62,000 nt of DNA from Acanthaster planci (taxonomy: Eukaryota > Echinodermata > Asteroidea > Valvatida > Acanthasteridae): contig NW_019091497.1 in NCBI RefSeq assembly GCF_001949145.1, positions 326,253 to 388,252 of the forward strand, read 5' to 3'. The position numbers and the translations under genes were made by a program. Below the pieces are notes generated by a model. That model did not search any database. It had not been told where the DNA came from and worked only from the letters and a program-made list of their open reading frames with translations. Of this stretch, positions 32,564-47,500 are shown piece after piece. Position 1 is the stretch's first letter; each line of letters starts with the position of its first letter.

Positions 32564-35500
32564 CTGCATCCAGGGCTTTATTTGAAGGGGAGAAAATTGT
32601 ACTTGAGTCAAACAAAAGGTAAAACCTCCTGCAATGAAATGAAAAAGAACTTGCGGAGAAATGCGCGCAGTAGATGGAATACAACGGTGTATAACATGAA
32701 TGAACCGCATTAGCATGGACCCCCTCATCTTCTCTGTCGGAAAGGTAACAGACCAACAGCAAAAGGGGATCCAAAAAAATATTTTTGAAGGGAGGCAATA
32801 ATTTTTTTTGGGGGGGGAGGTCAAAGCAACTTGAGAATTTCTTTAATATACTATTACACTTTCGGAGAGGTATGGGTAAAGTGGGTGCTTTCTACATGCC
32901 ATCGCAAGCAAATCACATCAATTAATCCCCTCACTGTTACCCCCAACATTAACCTCTTCTTTTAATGGGGGAAGGGGGTTGGATCTCGCCTCTGTATGCA
33001 CTCTTGCCCAATGGGCACCAGCCAATCCCTAGAAGTCAAAGACTTCATTGATGCTTGGACCTACCCAGATCTCCGCACACACCAGGAGTGCTCCAGCACA
33101 ACAAAGTCTGCTTTCAGGGCTCTGATGCCTCCGTACACCTCCTGCGCAGGCTTCCTACTGTACATCCCATACACGACCTTTGTACGAGCTCTGACAAGAG
33201 AGATGGGAGGGGAAGAGGGAAGTTAAGTGCCTGTTTCCGCTCAGTTTGAATGGTAAATGTGATTCTCTATGACAAGGCAAGCATTCGTGCTGCTAACTTT
33301 GCCCAAGTCAAATACACTGAAGGGCTGTGTATCATTGATGTCTATTCCCTTCACATGTGTCATCATTGTTTTGATGAATGGCTATATCTGTCTACACATC
33401 TGCAAAACCATTTTCGACGACATCATGTATAAAGAGGATCAATTCTTTAAGATTTTTGCAATATTTTTTCTCACGAAGCACCAAAGTCTTAAGTGATGCG
33501 ATAGTCCCGTTGTAAAGGCTGGTAAATTTCCTGTTTTCACAAATTTGTGTTAAATTAGCAGGTATTCATTTCTAAAGACAAATGTGTTGCCATCAAAAAT
33601 GAAATTCTTAAGTGCCTAAAGAATTAAGCATGTACACAGTACGTACACGTTTATGAAACGTAATACATACATCACAGAATAATGATTTGTGACTTCATCG
33701 AGATACAAATTTTGGAGGCTACACTTGTGTCAATGTGATTCGTCAGGTACGTCACATGATAACCTGAGTAAGTGTATGTGCGCAACTTTGTGTAATTAGT
33801 ACAATTCCCCAAATTTGGTAATCCTGTAGAAGATGTCAAAAAGTTAAAATACTCAAATGGCCTTAAATCTCTGTTTTTAGCAGATTCTGGTGATGATAAG
33901 CATACATGTAGTAGCTCAGTGGAATCCCAACGGATAGATACATGAAAGTGGGTAAACTTCTAAGAATTCAGGTAACGTCTGGCTACTCCTGAGTACTACA
34001 TGAGAAGGTGAGAGGTGTGGGGCTGGCTCATGTGCATTACTGGCATGGGCTGCGAATGATCAAATTTGCAACAGAATGTGCACAGACATGACAAATGTCA
34101 CAAAAGAGACAGAGCTGACATGGGTACGACAGAAATGGTAACGCCGGTCAATATTAGTGCTACCTTGTCAGAACACAGCAATGCAGAGAATCAAATTGGG
34201 CCAAGGACCAATGAGACAATACACTTTGCCGCCCCCCCGTTTCAAAGGTTCTCAGGGACTAGTGCAGCAATGCTCACTGAGAGTAACGATTTCCTTCATC
34301 AGCTCACACAACAGCTGAAACTCATTTCAAGAAGCTTTCTTTCAAAGGTCACTGATTTCACTGTGAGGCTCACCTGACGCAAAAGGATGTACATTTGAGA
34401 CATTCTATATTGTTGCAATTTGTATTCACCAGTCCTTAGCGCACGTCTGAACTCTGAAGCCACAATTTCAAATGGTCAGAACCGACTTTGATAAAGCACC
34501 TTTCTCAAGTGCACAAACATCAACCCCCCTCTACGTGTGAGTTCATCTTGAACCCGAATTTGGAGACTGAAGACATGCCTGAAGCATGCAGCACAGAGCT
34601 AAAAACAGGCACCTGTCTTACCTCAAGCCAGCATCCTCATAGTGTGGATGGTTCACTATGGGTCTCAGGGTGGACAACTTGATGGAGGCCATGGTGGGCA
34701 TGGGACCAGCAAACACAGCATCTGAAACATGAGACGAATTTGTGTGCAGAACATCTGAAGCACAGAGCGTTTGCAACGGTAGATAGGTTCGCTGATGCTG
34801 TAAGATCTAGAGCACTTCACCTTGAAAATGCCTATGTGGGCTGGAAATGAGACCACCTGTGTACATCTGTATGCTACCCTGCATTAGTGCACCAATACGT
34901 GTCCAAATTTCATCCAATCACGAAAAAGAGTCAGCAAAATGTGTGCTCTAATGTAAAATATAGGACTCGCTTACGTACGTACTTTACAATAGGGTTGAGC
35001 TGGTCTATCTTTGAACTGGCTCTAAATCACTGGATCAGGTACTCATAATCAGAATTTACTTGGTAAGGTCTCTGATAGTGCAAAGGGAAGGTTGTCAAAG
35101 TTTTTGTAGAGAAACTTCAAACTAAAACCATTTCATACATACATGTATCTCGTTAACTTGCGTGCCGTTATTCAGCATCGACAATGTACATGCAGATGTA
35201 CAGACAGCAGTAACTGATAAAATCATTTTTGATGTCTAAGTACTGTTAAGAAGTATGATTATCAAACAAAACTGGGTGCCCATTTTGTCCATTTCTTCAA
35301 CCTTTTTTCATTTCTCTGAATTCTGGAAATGAATGCCAATGTTTTTACCTTACAGGGCACACATCTGGTTCCCAGTCTTAACTGTAACTTCACAGACTAC
35401 TCACAACACTAAAGCCCATCTCACAAAACTTTGACAGTTGCGTAATTTAAGCCCAAATTCTATGGCGGGAGTTGTGCAGCAAATGATGGTGTAACTTTAA

Positions 35501-38500
35501 CATGCAATCATTCTAGGTGGTGAAACTGCACTGAACAAATCACAAATGAACAATTTTATGATATTATGCTTGACTAAGGCTCAAGTTTTACAAAATTTTA
35601 AAATTTTGTGTACATGGGTGAACACATAAACTTATTTGGCTGGGAGAGAACTCGCTTGTTTAAACTACGCTCAAGGCTAAACAGGCTAAGCGAAGTTTTG
35701 TCAAATTGGCTGCTGGTTGTAATTGCTGACTGCATCCAAGTCAACTGGATGCCACCTTATGTTACTTTGTGGGGTGTTGGCCTTGACCCATTCCAGCATC
35801 TCCTCCTGGGGCGCGTTGCTGAAGTCCCCCCTTATACTCCATTGGTGCTGAAGGTTGGCCACCCCCGCTATGGACATCAGGGACAGAAGCAGGGTCAGGA
35901 CGATAGCGTGTCTCATCCTGTCACCCAGCCAGCCAAATATCTGGTGTATGAAACATGGTGCACAGCATCAACTTCTAAACTAACTGGACATGGGACAAGA
36001 GCCCCTTCGTGTGTGCATTTCAGTACTTCAATCTCAAAATATGAAGTAATCGGAGTAAATACATGTGGCAGGGATCAGATTTGGGGATGGAGAGAAATCT
36101 ATGAATCATTCAGCAAAGGGGGTTGTTGCAGTGACAACATTAAAATACTGTGACTCTTCAGGGCTTTGTGCCAAAGGATGTTTTAACCAGGGGATTTTCT
36201 GGGCCAGAAACACAAAACATGTCTCAGCAAATTCCCCATGCACTGCTGGGTGACTTGAAGTCTTTCGTCGTGTGCCCGGCAAAAGGTCGTAGGCGCGCTT
36301 ATGCCCTTTTGCCCGGAAGCATGATTACAGTAGAAAAAAATGTTCCTGGTAAATGGGCATAAGAAACACACTCTCTTTAGTAAAAATGGATAAAATTTAC
36401 TACAAAATCAACACAGGCTGTGCAAAATCAACCTTTGAACAACTTATCAAACGACTTGGGAAATTTTTTTGGAACTATTTGCAAAGAAATCTTTATATTT
36501 CATTAAAATAAAATAGTTGCATACATACTTCCTTTTGCCGGGAAAAAAAAAATTGGCAGCGATCATGCTTCCCAGCAAAAGGTCGTAAGCACTTACGACC
36601 TTCCTCTAGGCACACGATGATTTATACATTTTTTATTTAGCTGCACATTCGTGCTATTAACCATGAACACTTTACACAGGTTGTTATTTTGAGGCTCCCT
36701 TTGTACCATTTGATATGTTACGGTATACAGCTGAACCTGTGCTTGCAAAATCTGTACAAGTTCTAGACTGCAAAGCCTCGTCATTTCATGCATATACAAT
36801 GCTAGGTATGACTCTTACCTGTCTTGATGCCAGCAGGCTTGAAATAAGGCACAGGTGAGGGGTCAGGAACAGCTTGAGCCTCATGATGATGATTGCCATG
36901 ACAGTGAATGCCATCAACTGGAACAGGTGGTATACCAGCTGCAAAGAGGAATTCCCCAAAGCAGGCCTCCACCTTAAGCTTTATACTTTTAACAAGCGTG
37001 CAGGGCAAGTAAGCTTATTTTTCACTAACCCTGCAGGAATTTTCATAAGCCTACTGGAATTTTTTTTTAAGGAAAACTAACTTTGGCTAGCTTTCAACCA
37101 TCTCTGATGAGTCTTGCTTTCAGTTTTAAATTGGCTTCAAAACTGTTACAATAATAAACAGCACGTACAATTCAAGATGTTTGAATTTTGGTTCCTTCAT
37201 CTTTAAAAATAAGATATGTGACAGGTTCAAACAGGTGGGATTTCTTTACTAGCCTGCCAGGCAAGTGAAAGAATGTATTTTACTAGCCTGCTAACAGTTT
37301 TTACTGGACTTTGTACGCCAGTCTAGTGCTGAGGTCTGGGTCAGCCTTTGAGGGAATGCAAGGATGTAACCACTGATCTTTAAGTACAGACTGAATAGCG
37401 CACTGACACAGTACTTGGCACCACTAGGTGCCGTCTTTGAAGGTCTTGTGCCACACACAACGTGCTGTCAACCATCTTGTCAATCAGTGTCATTTGTGCT
37501 CAGAGCTCAATTATAACAAGCCAGAAGCGTTACTTTCTGTTCATGCCAAGATGCAAATTCTGAATGTAGATTGTGTCGTTGAGGAGAAAACAGAAAAAAT
37601 GAGAGGAACCCTCACCCTGTGTTCATAGTGGATAAACCCTTGGGCATGCAAAACAATGGCTACATGCATTGAACAGATAAAATCAGAGAAAACATGTTTT
37701 CCTTAGAGGTGCTCTTTAAACACACAGAATGCCATTAAAATGAATACGCTTTCATTTTGGGGAGGTAATTTGACACCTTTACAAGGTAGTTACAGATTCA
37801 ATAATCCGGTGACCACAATTAAAAGCAGTGTTGCAGGCCCCAAGCTTGAGAATGTGTACACCACATGAATGGATTTGCCCATAGGTACCAGAACATTGTG
37901 CCTGGAGCCAATTTGTTGGGAAAAACCACCGTCCGTAAGTGGTTAATTACAGCTGGGGAATATTTTCCTCACATTACAGGCTTTGCGAGGTAGCCATCTT
38001 GCAGGTCAGTCATTTTGTTCCACAGGGAAACCGCCTTTGTACACACTCTGTGTATCAAAAGCACTACTCTGCAAGATGGCAGCCGTGCAAACCCTCCATA
38101 CTCCTCTTGCTACATATAAGAACATTCCCTGAATCTTCCAAAATTCTTGACTGCGGAGGAAACGGATGGCACATGTTTGATACATCTGTGCTTGAACTCT
38201 GACGAAGCATCAAACCCACCCTGTGTAGCTAAATAGTGGCACATGCTCCTCAATCCTCAAAAAAGATAGGGGGAGGGGGTTAAGCTTTAAATATACACCA
38301 TGGGAGAAACTGCTCTTACCTCTGCGTGTGGCTTGTCTCCATTTTCACTGAGAAAAGAAGGGAAATACACGAATCAGATTTCAAAAACAATAAGAAAAGA
38401 ACTGAAGAAAGCAAATTGCTGCATATTTCCACCTGAGTTGTCCTTACCAGAATTTCTGCTGTGGTTATCATTTTCCCTTCAACTGCTTTGACATATTCAT

Positions 38501-41500
38501 GAGTGGATAAGGTATCCCTCCCCCCGCTGTAACAACATTGTTCTTTTTGAAAACCCCTTGGCAAATATTTGGGTCTATGTTATTTCCCTTTCTTTGAAAA
38601 GCATTTAGCAAGTCCCAGTATGTAGCCTCACCCCTCAGAAAAGGCCACAAAAGATTCCCAGTCCATTAAAAAATTCCCAATATTTTGGCCCCTCCAAAAC
38701 AATTTTGAACCTCAAATATTTGGTTCTGGATCTATCCTTGGACAACTGGGGGAGGTTTCCCTTGAGGTCTGGCAAGGTGCTACAGATTTGGGGGTATCTA
38801 ATGAGGGTAAAGCCTCACATTACAGTGTTTTGCTGCGCTTAAAGGAGGTGTGCGGGGCTTTTCACATATACCAAGCTCAGCATTCCTGACAAAGGTATTG
38901 TTGGTTTCACAAACCACACTCAGATATCAATTTTAACTTTTAACTCTATCACTTTCCACTTCCTAGTTTTAATGACGGAATTCACGGCTCAGTGAGTGAT
39001 AAACCTAAATTAGATTTTGCAAATTTGGAATAACGACTTGTGCAAGACTTCCAAAAAGACAAGTCATGATAGGGCAAATTGACGTTGCTTTGGTTTGGGA
39101 GTAGTGGTAAAATTTCAAGGAGTGTTGAATCACCGGTCTATAGTGTAATTCGACCACCAGAATTAGAAGCCATTACTGCGTTGGCATAACGCTCGTGGAC
39201 AGGTGGTACGCGCACTTTTCATGCCTCTTCGACCAATAGAGTGTCGTGATTTGCCAAATGCACATGCGCATCAAGCTTAAGAATGTGCATGTGAGTGCGG
39301 TGCCACTGCATTTATGGCGTCTAATCGGATTAGTCTACACTTAGTGAAGCTACAGCGCAGAAAAACCAAATGAATGAACAAAAAGTTCACCTGTTGGATG
39401 TCTCCTGCTCATGTGTGTTACTTGTTTTCCCATTGCCTTGTCCTGATTTGGAGAGTCCAGTCCTTCTGACGATCTCCTGTCTAACGAGCTGAAGTTTTAT
39501 AATCAGATGAAACAAGAGCATAACTCCCACAAACTTCTTAACACTCTAACAAGAGGCTCATAGTGAGGACTCCACAGGATGACTTTTGGCATTATGGTTT
39601 GTAAATGTATGAATGAAAAGAGCACCCCTTAACAAAAATGGTCTTAATATAGCCTGTGTAAACAGTTCAGAGGGCACATAAAGTCCAGAACTTCTGTAAA
39701 TGACCTTCAAACTACTTTCTTTCTGAATATTTCAGTTGTTTACCATCCCACTGTGATGACAAAAAACCTCAATACCCTTGCTCTTCAAGTGATCTTATTT
39801 TATTCTATTTTTTCCCTGACGCGACCCACATAAACTATCCCTTGTATTTTTACCCTCTTTTTTTTAGAAGCATGAACTTTGACTTTTGGGCCACAGGGAG
39901 AGACCCCAGTATCACAAGAGTCTTTTGTCCTGACTTACATACACCACAGTTCCAACGAAGGCAAAGACGGAGGTTGGCAGGAGAAGTGTCTTCAGGTATC
40001 GCACAGGAGTCTGGGGCAGGAATAAGGAGCGAAAAAAAAAAAGGGTACGTGTATAACACTGCCAGGGTTGGTTTTAGAAATCTGTACCCGACGGGGCAAG
40101 TTCTACATAACCCAAGATTTTAATGCATAAGTTGCATAAGTTAGGACATACCTATGCATGGCATTTCAGGGACAAACAACACCCACCCTGCAGGTGTTGC
40201 ACAATTTACTGCATACATGTGACTTAAACTGTCCTTTTGGGTGGTTTCAGTTGCGGCTAAGAAAATAATTGGACAATACTAAATACTGTGATCATTACCA
40301 AGCGCAGTGTTACCGAACTTTTAAGGGTGACAGAAATTCTCAGTGTTTCAAAGACCTACAAAAAAGGACCTGTATTCCTGTAAATGAACTTTGAAATTTG
40401 CCAACTGCTCTTGACAACACAAACTTGTTGGACATTGCAAGCAGATCCAATTCTACTGCTGTTCAATGACAGGCATAAAAGCAGAAAGAAACAACCAATG
40501 GAAGAACTTACAGATTTTAAACATTTCAAAGAAACCAAAAACATGCATTACATTGCATCTTGGTTTGGCACCTGTTTTTGCTAAGCAACGATTTTTCATG
40601 CTGAGCAAAAGTCTATGCTAACAGGGACTTCGTTACTAATGCTGAGCAAAAGTCTATGCTAACGGGGACTTCATTTCTAACTAGTAATGCTATCAGGGTT
40701 GCATCATGGACGGGCAGAGACCACATCCCATTCTTTGAGTTTGTTTACCTGGGTTTCCATGAAGTCAAACTCGGCTGCACAGGTGTATAACATAGTGTGG
40801 AAATCCCTGTAGTTGGAAAACTTGGAGCGGAACAGATTGCCTATGTGTGCCTGTCGTTGAAAGGAGAGGGAACAAACGAAATATTGTGTGTTCACCGTGA
40901 ATGTTGTAGCAATAAGCCAGTTTGGTATTTCACAAGGACAAGGTCATTTCAGAACGAAGCCCTCGTGTGAGTCGGCATATGACTTGCTCACAGGATAGAC
41001 CTTGTGTGTACATGTATGCATATCAGTGTGGTAGTTGAGAAAAGACCAGACACAAGACCACGCACAAGACCAGTCACAAGTAACACAGTGAACAATGACA
41101 AAGGAATGCTTTTGTTGCAGTTCAGTTGAATAGCTTGTGACTTGAATTCAGACTGGAGGTCTTGTGTTGATCTTGTGTGGTCTTGTGAAGGCTTTAAGTG
41201 GTCTTGACCACAACACTGATGCATATTGCTGTTCGCGAATGAGTCCATGGGCTTGGAGGGGTTTCAGAGCCCCCTTCCCGAACTGACCACCATTGGTATT
41301 GGCATCAACAAAATAGGAAAAAAGATGCCAACAGAACAAAAAAATTAGGGATATATTGCAGTCAAACATTTTCACAGCAGTATAAGTTTTAGGTTCAACA
41401 ATAAAAATGTTGGGTGACAAAAACTTGACAAATTAAGGTGCGCCCAATTAGGAGACTCGTGATCAAATCTGATTGGCTGTTCCATCCTATAGTTGGTTTC

Positions 41501-44500
41501 CACGGCAATCAAAGACATTTCCTGAAAGAGACATTCATGAACATTCTTCATGTCAAGTATGGCTAAGATCTACTGAGGTTTGGCCATGTTGCAGGTATGG
41601 CCAACAGACTGTTCCTCATCCAACCCTTGGTGTTCGGAATTCTGTACAGATGCACTTGAAAGGGATTTCAAAAAGGGCCTCTTGAGAGAGTGCATTCCTA
41701 CTATTTTTCGGCTGAGATCTTTTTTTTCTGTCTGGGGCATGCTAATTGTAAGTTATGTAAAAATGCTGGTGGTGATCGGTTTACAGACATGCGACTTGAC
41801 TTTGACCAAAAAATACAGGAAAATGTAATCTTTGCCAAACTTTGTACAGTGTTTTTGATTTTCAGTGGCATGAGTTTAGAGTGGTAAAACGAGGAAATCA
41901 ACTAATCTGAGGATAAGGAGCATGATTGGGTTTGAGGAAGGGAGGGAGTACTGTAACCCCTTCCAGCCCACGGCCTACATGCCGTGTGACGTGCATCATT
42001 TTGGGTGTGCACGGTTGGAATACTGAACTGGCACTTTACACAAATGAAGCGGGAAGAACTTGCTAAATGCTGAGCCATGCAGAAACTTCACTGAGTTGCT
42101 CTGCACTATAACTGTCAGTACCGCAATAAACTTGCATCTTTTCTATTCGTAATTGTCCGTGGTCAAGTCCTCAAATGTAAGGTCTGATTCCACCTTGTGT
42201 CTGCAATGATTAGGATCTACAATCAGATAGAATGGTTTGAAGGCCAAGTCAAGTGTCCAGTCTGTGTTGAAATATGTTTACTCTAAACAGGAAAAATGAA
42301 AAGAAAAAAGAAAAATACTACGAACATTCATTTAATTTGACAAGTTTGGGATTTTCAGTTTCCAAAATGGCATCTGAGTTTGGAGTATCGAAGTCATAGG
42401 CCACACTTAAATCTGATCATCCAAAATGATAATAGGAATGAAAACTGGGACGCTACTCCAATAAGTGATGTGATATGACTAATTACACCACTGACAGTCT
42501 GCGCCAATCTGACTTCCAAGGTGAGTGCTATCTTTAAATAGGAATTTAATGCCAATGTCACGACAGTCTCATGAACAGAATTAAAGCACTTACATCATCT
42601 TGGATGCTAAGTAATCGAGACAGCAACACCTTACAGCTAAGCATTAACACAAGAAGTCCTGCTCCTTCCATACCCTGAAATGCAACAATTGAATCATACT
42701 TGCATTTCAAACAGAAATATTGGAATAACAGCAGTCAAAATTGAAAGCATGATGCTAAAAACACCTGTCAGATCACTGGTTATTATACAGCACTTCTTCA
42801 GAACAAAGTGAAAATCCATACATAATTCACCATTTAAAGAAGCCTTGTTGAACTAGTTGACAGAAAACTCAACCTAAATGTAGCATCAGATATGGTACAT
42901 GTATATAAATTTAGTGAAGGCAAGGCGTGGCTGACTTCTGGCACTTGCCTAACCGAATAGGTTGGGGTAATCATTCAGAACCAGCCCATCGCAAATCAGG
43001 TCTTTTTTACACGGGCATTTCAATACTCCAAGGAGGATCTGTCTCAGTTACTTACAATGGTAACAAGAGGATGTGGGGACTTGTGCTTCCACAGTGGGGC
43101 TATCAACAGCATCCCCTGCAAAGTATATTAATGAAGATAGCAAAGCAATACTTAGTCAAAGCTGTGAAAAAGAACTCCTGTGCCCTGTTTGGAGCCCAAA
43201 CAAAACACATTATCTATGTCGAGCCAAATTACCACTTGATGTGACTTTGATCCACTTGTATGGACCTGTACAAAATTTGGTTACAACAAAACAATACTTA
43301 TTGCCAATGCTATGGAAATTGACACTTCAATACTTGTAAGTCCTGCTTGATATCCCATCATACTTAGAAAAAGTTGACATTTGTGCATACTATAATGAAT
43401 GGCAGCACTGACAGATGTCAATATATTCTAGCATAACTCAAATTGACCAAAAGCCCCGCCCCATTGTTTTCTGACCAATCACAGTCGTGATCTACGTCCG
43501 CCATGCTTGCATGCGCACGCATACAATATGCGTGACTGAAACGAGGAGTGTGATACTGGAAAAGAACACACGCTTAGTGTCCATGTGTGCAATGGGCGGG
43601 GCTTACTGGATCGGTCTACGTGATTCAAATTCACACATTTCACAAGTACAGTGTACTTTACTCTTCAACTTTTCACACAGTACCGTGCTGAAGATACCTA
43701 ATAGAATGAACTAAACCCACAAGAGGAGCAATTGACAACACACTGTACATGTACATGTACCTCCGAGCATTTTTATGGCTACTGATGAGGCTGATGCCTT
43801 GCCTATGTAATCCCGTCATAAGTAAACCATCCATTCTGTTGTTTACGAGTACATACATGTGTACCAAGGCAAACTTACATATTTGCAAGCCTATTCAGGA
43901 TGTAAAATTTGCAAAGCTCAGACTTTGCAAAAAGAAACACACAACGAACTACAAGTTAAAGAGACTTGATTTGCTACGCTACTCACAGCAGAAAAAATAC
44001 GTACTATGAATACCCACTTTGTTGTCTCACACTTGGTTTCTGTTTTGTCCTGTTTGTCATCTGTCTGTCCTAGTAGGTTAGATTGCTTAGTTTTCTTTGT
44101 CTCTTCATAGGTTGAGGTACAAAAGCGTTCTTGCTGAACCTTAAACCTAAATGTTGTCATCTAATTTATCTAATGTAAAATGATACAATATGTAATGTTG
44201 CTCAAGTTAATGGCCATGTGTACTCAGTACTTAACCCTACCCCCCCCCAAGGGTTGCTGGCCCTAACCTTCCCCATTCACACAAAGTTAAACACCCACAT
44301 GGGACTTTGTGCACAGAGGCTGTTGGACTTTGTTTTTCTGAGGTATGCCAAACCCAATGCAAAAGCCAGTTATTATGGGTCTACCAGACCTATCCCCACA
44401 GAATTAAACACTTTACTACTGTTTAATTCTGTGTGGTTGGGGAAGGTCAGAGTTAAGTAATGTGAATCATGTTTGCTTATTGTAAAGAATGACAGCATTG

Positions 44501-47500
44501 ACATAAAGGTTTCATCTGTTACAAAAATTTAATTTCCTTATGTTGTACAGCAGCTAATAGGCCATACAGACTGGTGCAAAGAGATCCCCATGAATAATAC
44601 ACAGTATCAAGCAAGAAGTTACTCACCCACACAGCAATAAGGCAGGACGCAAAAAAGGATGTCAGCAGCATTTCATTGCCAAAGAGGAGAATGTAACTTG
44701 CTACCAGCCCCAGCTACAAGAAAATGGGAATTGGGAATATTTCAACCTTTTGCCGTTTTGTGCATAAATAGTCACGGCTGAAAGGAATGTTTGTAACTTG
44801 GAATGACAGACTGTAAAGGAATGCTGCAGATTCTAGGAGAATATTCTGCTACCCTGTAAAGCTCAGACTTCATCACAGAGACTCTGTACTCAGGCGAAAT
44901 TCATGGCTAGTCCAAAACATGGCAAGTAATCAGACTCTTTATTACATGCACTGTCAGGTTCAAGAATCTTTCTTTTTGGTCAGGAACAAAAGGGGTGCAA
45001 GAATATTTTGTAGACAGCATTTAGGAAATTTCAGAGTTTCTTCAGAGGTACAATTCAGTCAACAGTCTTTGGAGAAAAACCAGCTAAATGTCAACAATGA
45101 CATCTGAACTCACACTTTGTCCTTGGACCACACATCTGAGTTTGCGATGACTGGTATAACCCAAGATGTAGGAGGCACATACAGCCAGAGTCTAATCACA
45201 TAGAAAACAAAATAGAACTCAGGCAAAGGATAACAAATAACATGTTCTTTATGTGGCTAAAGGGAATGATGACTGGTGGATTGACCGGATGCGAGGCTGT
45301 ATGGGTGATGTTATTAACATTTCTACGATTTATCTACATGTAACAACTCATAAGGTATTCTGCAAAGTTCTAGAGCTACGCATGAATATTTTCTTAATAA
45401 CAATTCTCCTTTTTTAAATCTCAAAAATCTTAACAAATGAACATGTATATACGCCAACCCTTCTGACTGCTTTATTTACATGTAGATAATCTAATAGTAC
45501 GTGTACGTGTAGCATTTGGAAATTTGTTATATTTCAAACTGTAAATATGTGTTATTACCAATTTTTTCCAGCACTTAATGAAACCGTGGACTCCTAAGGG
45601 TACCTTTGACTTTAAGCTTAAAATGTCAACTGAGAATGATGAAATAATATTTCATGAATAATGCCTGATGTTTTTAAATCCTGTAAGAATTGGTTACTTG
45701 ACAAAAATAAGATCCTAGGCATCTAACAGGTTTCATTCAATCCCATAGGATCCTATAGAAATTTATAAATGGTGCCCAAAACTCCATTCATAGGGCATGT
45801 GTATACCGAGGGTAAATACCCTCCCCACACAAACCTAACAAGCGCCTGTTATGCTGGGAACAATGAACTAGGAAATAACAGACACAAGCATGAGCATTTG
45901 GGGCAACATCACAATGGTGTAGTAGTTGACTGTGGAAAAATGGAGATGAGTACCAGCATGACTTTAGAATACATCCAATTTATCGTTGATATGCAACATG
46001 TAAGAAGTGTACAGTTCAGTGGTCACGGAGGGAATCTTGAATAGGGTGTGGTACATGTACATGGTATGTGCTGCTAGTGGATAAATGTGTCACTTCACAC
46101 TTGCTAGCAGCAAATATGTCTCTTAAATGCTCAGATATATTCGATATTACTCAGCTAGCCCGAGAGCTGTGGTCTACATATAGGACATGCATAAGTTCAC
46201 ACTTTTCCTAAAGCCATTTATAAAAAAGATGCAGGTAGGTTTTATGGTTTTTCGTATCTGGCGATCACCAGAAGCAATTTAATTGTGATTTAGTATTGTT
46301 CATTTTGTTGGACTGTAAAGTGTAAATTTACTATTAATGTGTAATTTTCCTAATCTTAAGTGAAGTTGCCATGTGAGCCATGCAGCTCACACCGTACCAA
46401 AATTGATGAGTATGTATGTTTTGTTTGTGAATGATGAATTTAAATGATAAGATCATGTACCTGCGTCATGAGAGCGAACTGTGCAAATTGCCACGGCAAC
46501 ATGAAGCCTGTCGTGGCCACAGCAATGAGGAGACTGTGTGTCCAGCCTGGCTGCCGGTGTCTGCGATGAGACAAGAACACAATGGAAAGAATGAATGTAA
46601 AACAAATGGNNNNNNNNNNNNNNNNNNNNNNNNNNNNNNNNNNNNNNNNNNNNNNNNNNNNNNNNNNNNNNNNNNNNNNNNNNNNNNNNNNNNNNNNNNN
46701 NNNNNNNNNNNNNNNNNNNNNNNNNNNNNNNNNNNNNNNNNNNNNNNNNNNNNNNNNNNNNNNNNNNNNNNNNNNNNNNNNNNNNNNNNNNNNNNNNNNN
46801 NNNNNNNNNNNNNNNNNNNNNNNNNNNNNNNNNNNNNNNNNNNNNNNNNNNNNNNNNNNNNNNNNNNNNNNNNNNNNNNNNNNNNNNNNNNNNNNNNNNN
46901 NNNNNNNNNNNNNNNNNNNNNNNNNNNNNNNNNNNNNNNNNNNNNNNNNNNNNNNNNNNNNNNNNNNNNNNNNNNNNNNNNNNNNNNNNNNNNNNNNNNN
47001 NNNNNNNNNNNNNNNNNNNNNNNNNNNNNNNNNNNNNNNNNNNNNNNNNNNNNNNNNNNNNNNNNNNNNNNNNNNNNNNNNNNNNNNNNNNNNNNNNNNN
47101 NNNNNNNNNNNNNNNNNNNNNNNNNNNNNNNNNNNNNNNNNNNGAACTTGAGCAGCAGCAAGGACATCATTTACCAATTTGGAATTCTTTCCTTGACAAA
47201 ATGAATGAATTGACCTGGATTGCACCATCCCTTATGGTCTGCAAACTTTGATGCTGAAAAGTGAATAAATCAAGCGCAGCATTTTGCAACTATAGCTTCA
47301 GGTTTTACCATATGTATGCCATGGTGAATAGTCTTTTTGCTTCAGTTTTTGCCATAAGCATGCCATGGTCAGATGGCGAATAGTCTTCTTGCTTCAGTTT
47401 TTGCCATAGGCGTGCCATGGTTAATATAGTCTTTTGCTTCAGTTTTTGCCATACGCATGCCATGGTGAATAGTCTTTTTGCTTCAGTTTTTGCCACAGGT

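Noticed and set aside
46431-47228. Long ORFs (up to 262 codons) across 46.4-47.2 kb on both strands
   Set aside because: They consist mostly of unknown residues from the N gap. Only exon 8 of the DPY19L1-like gene is real here.
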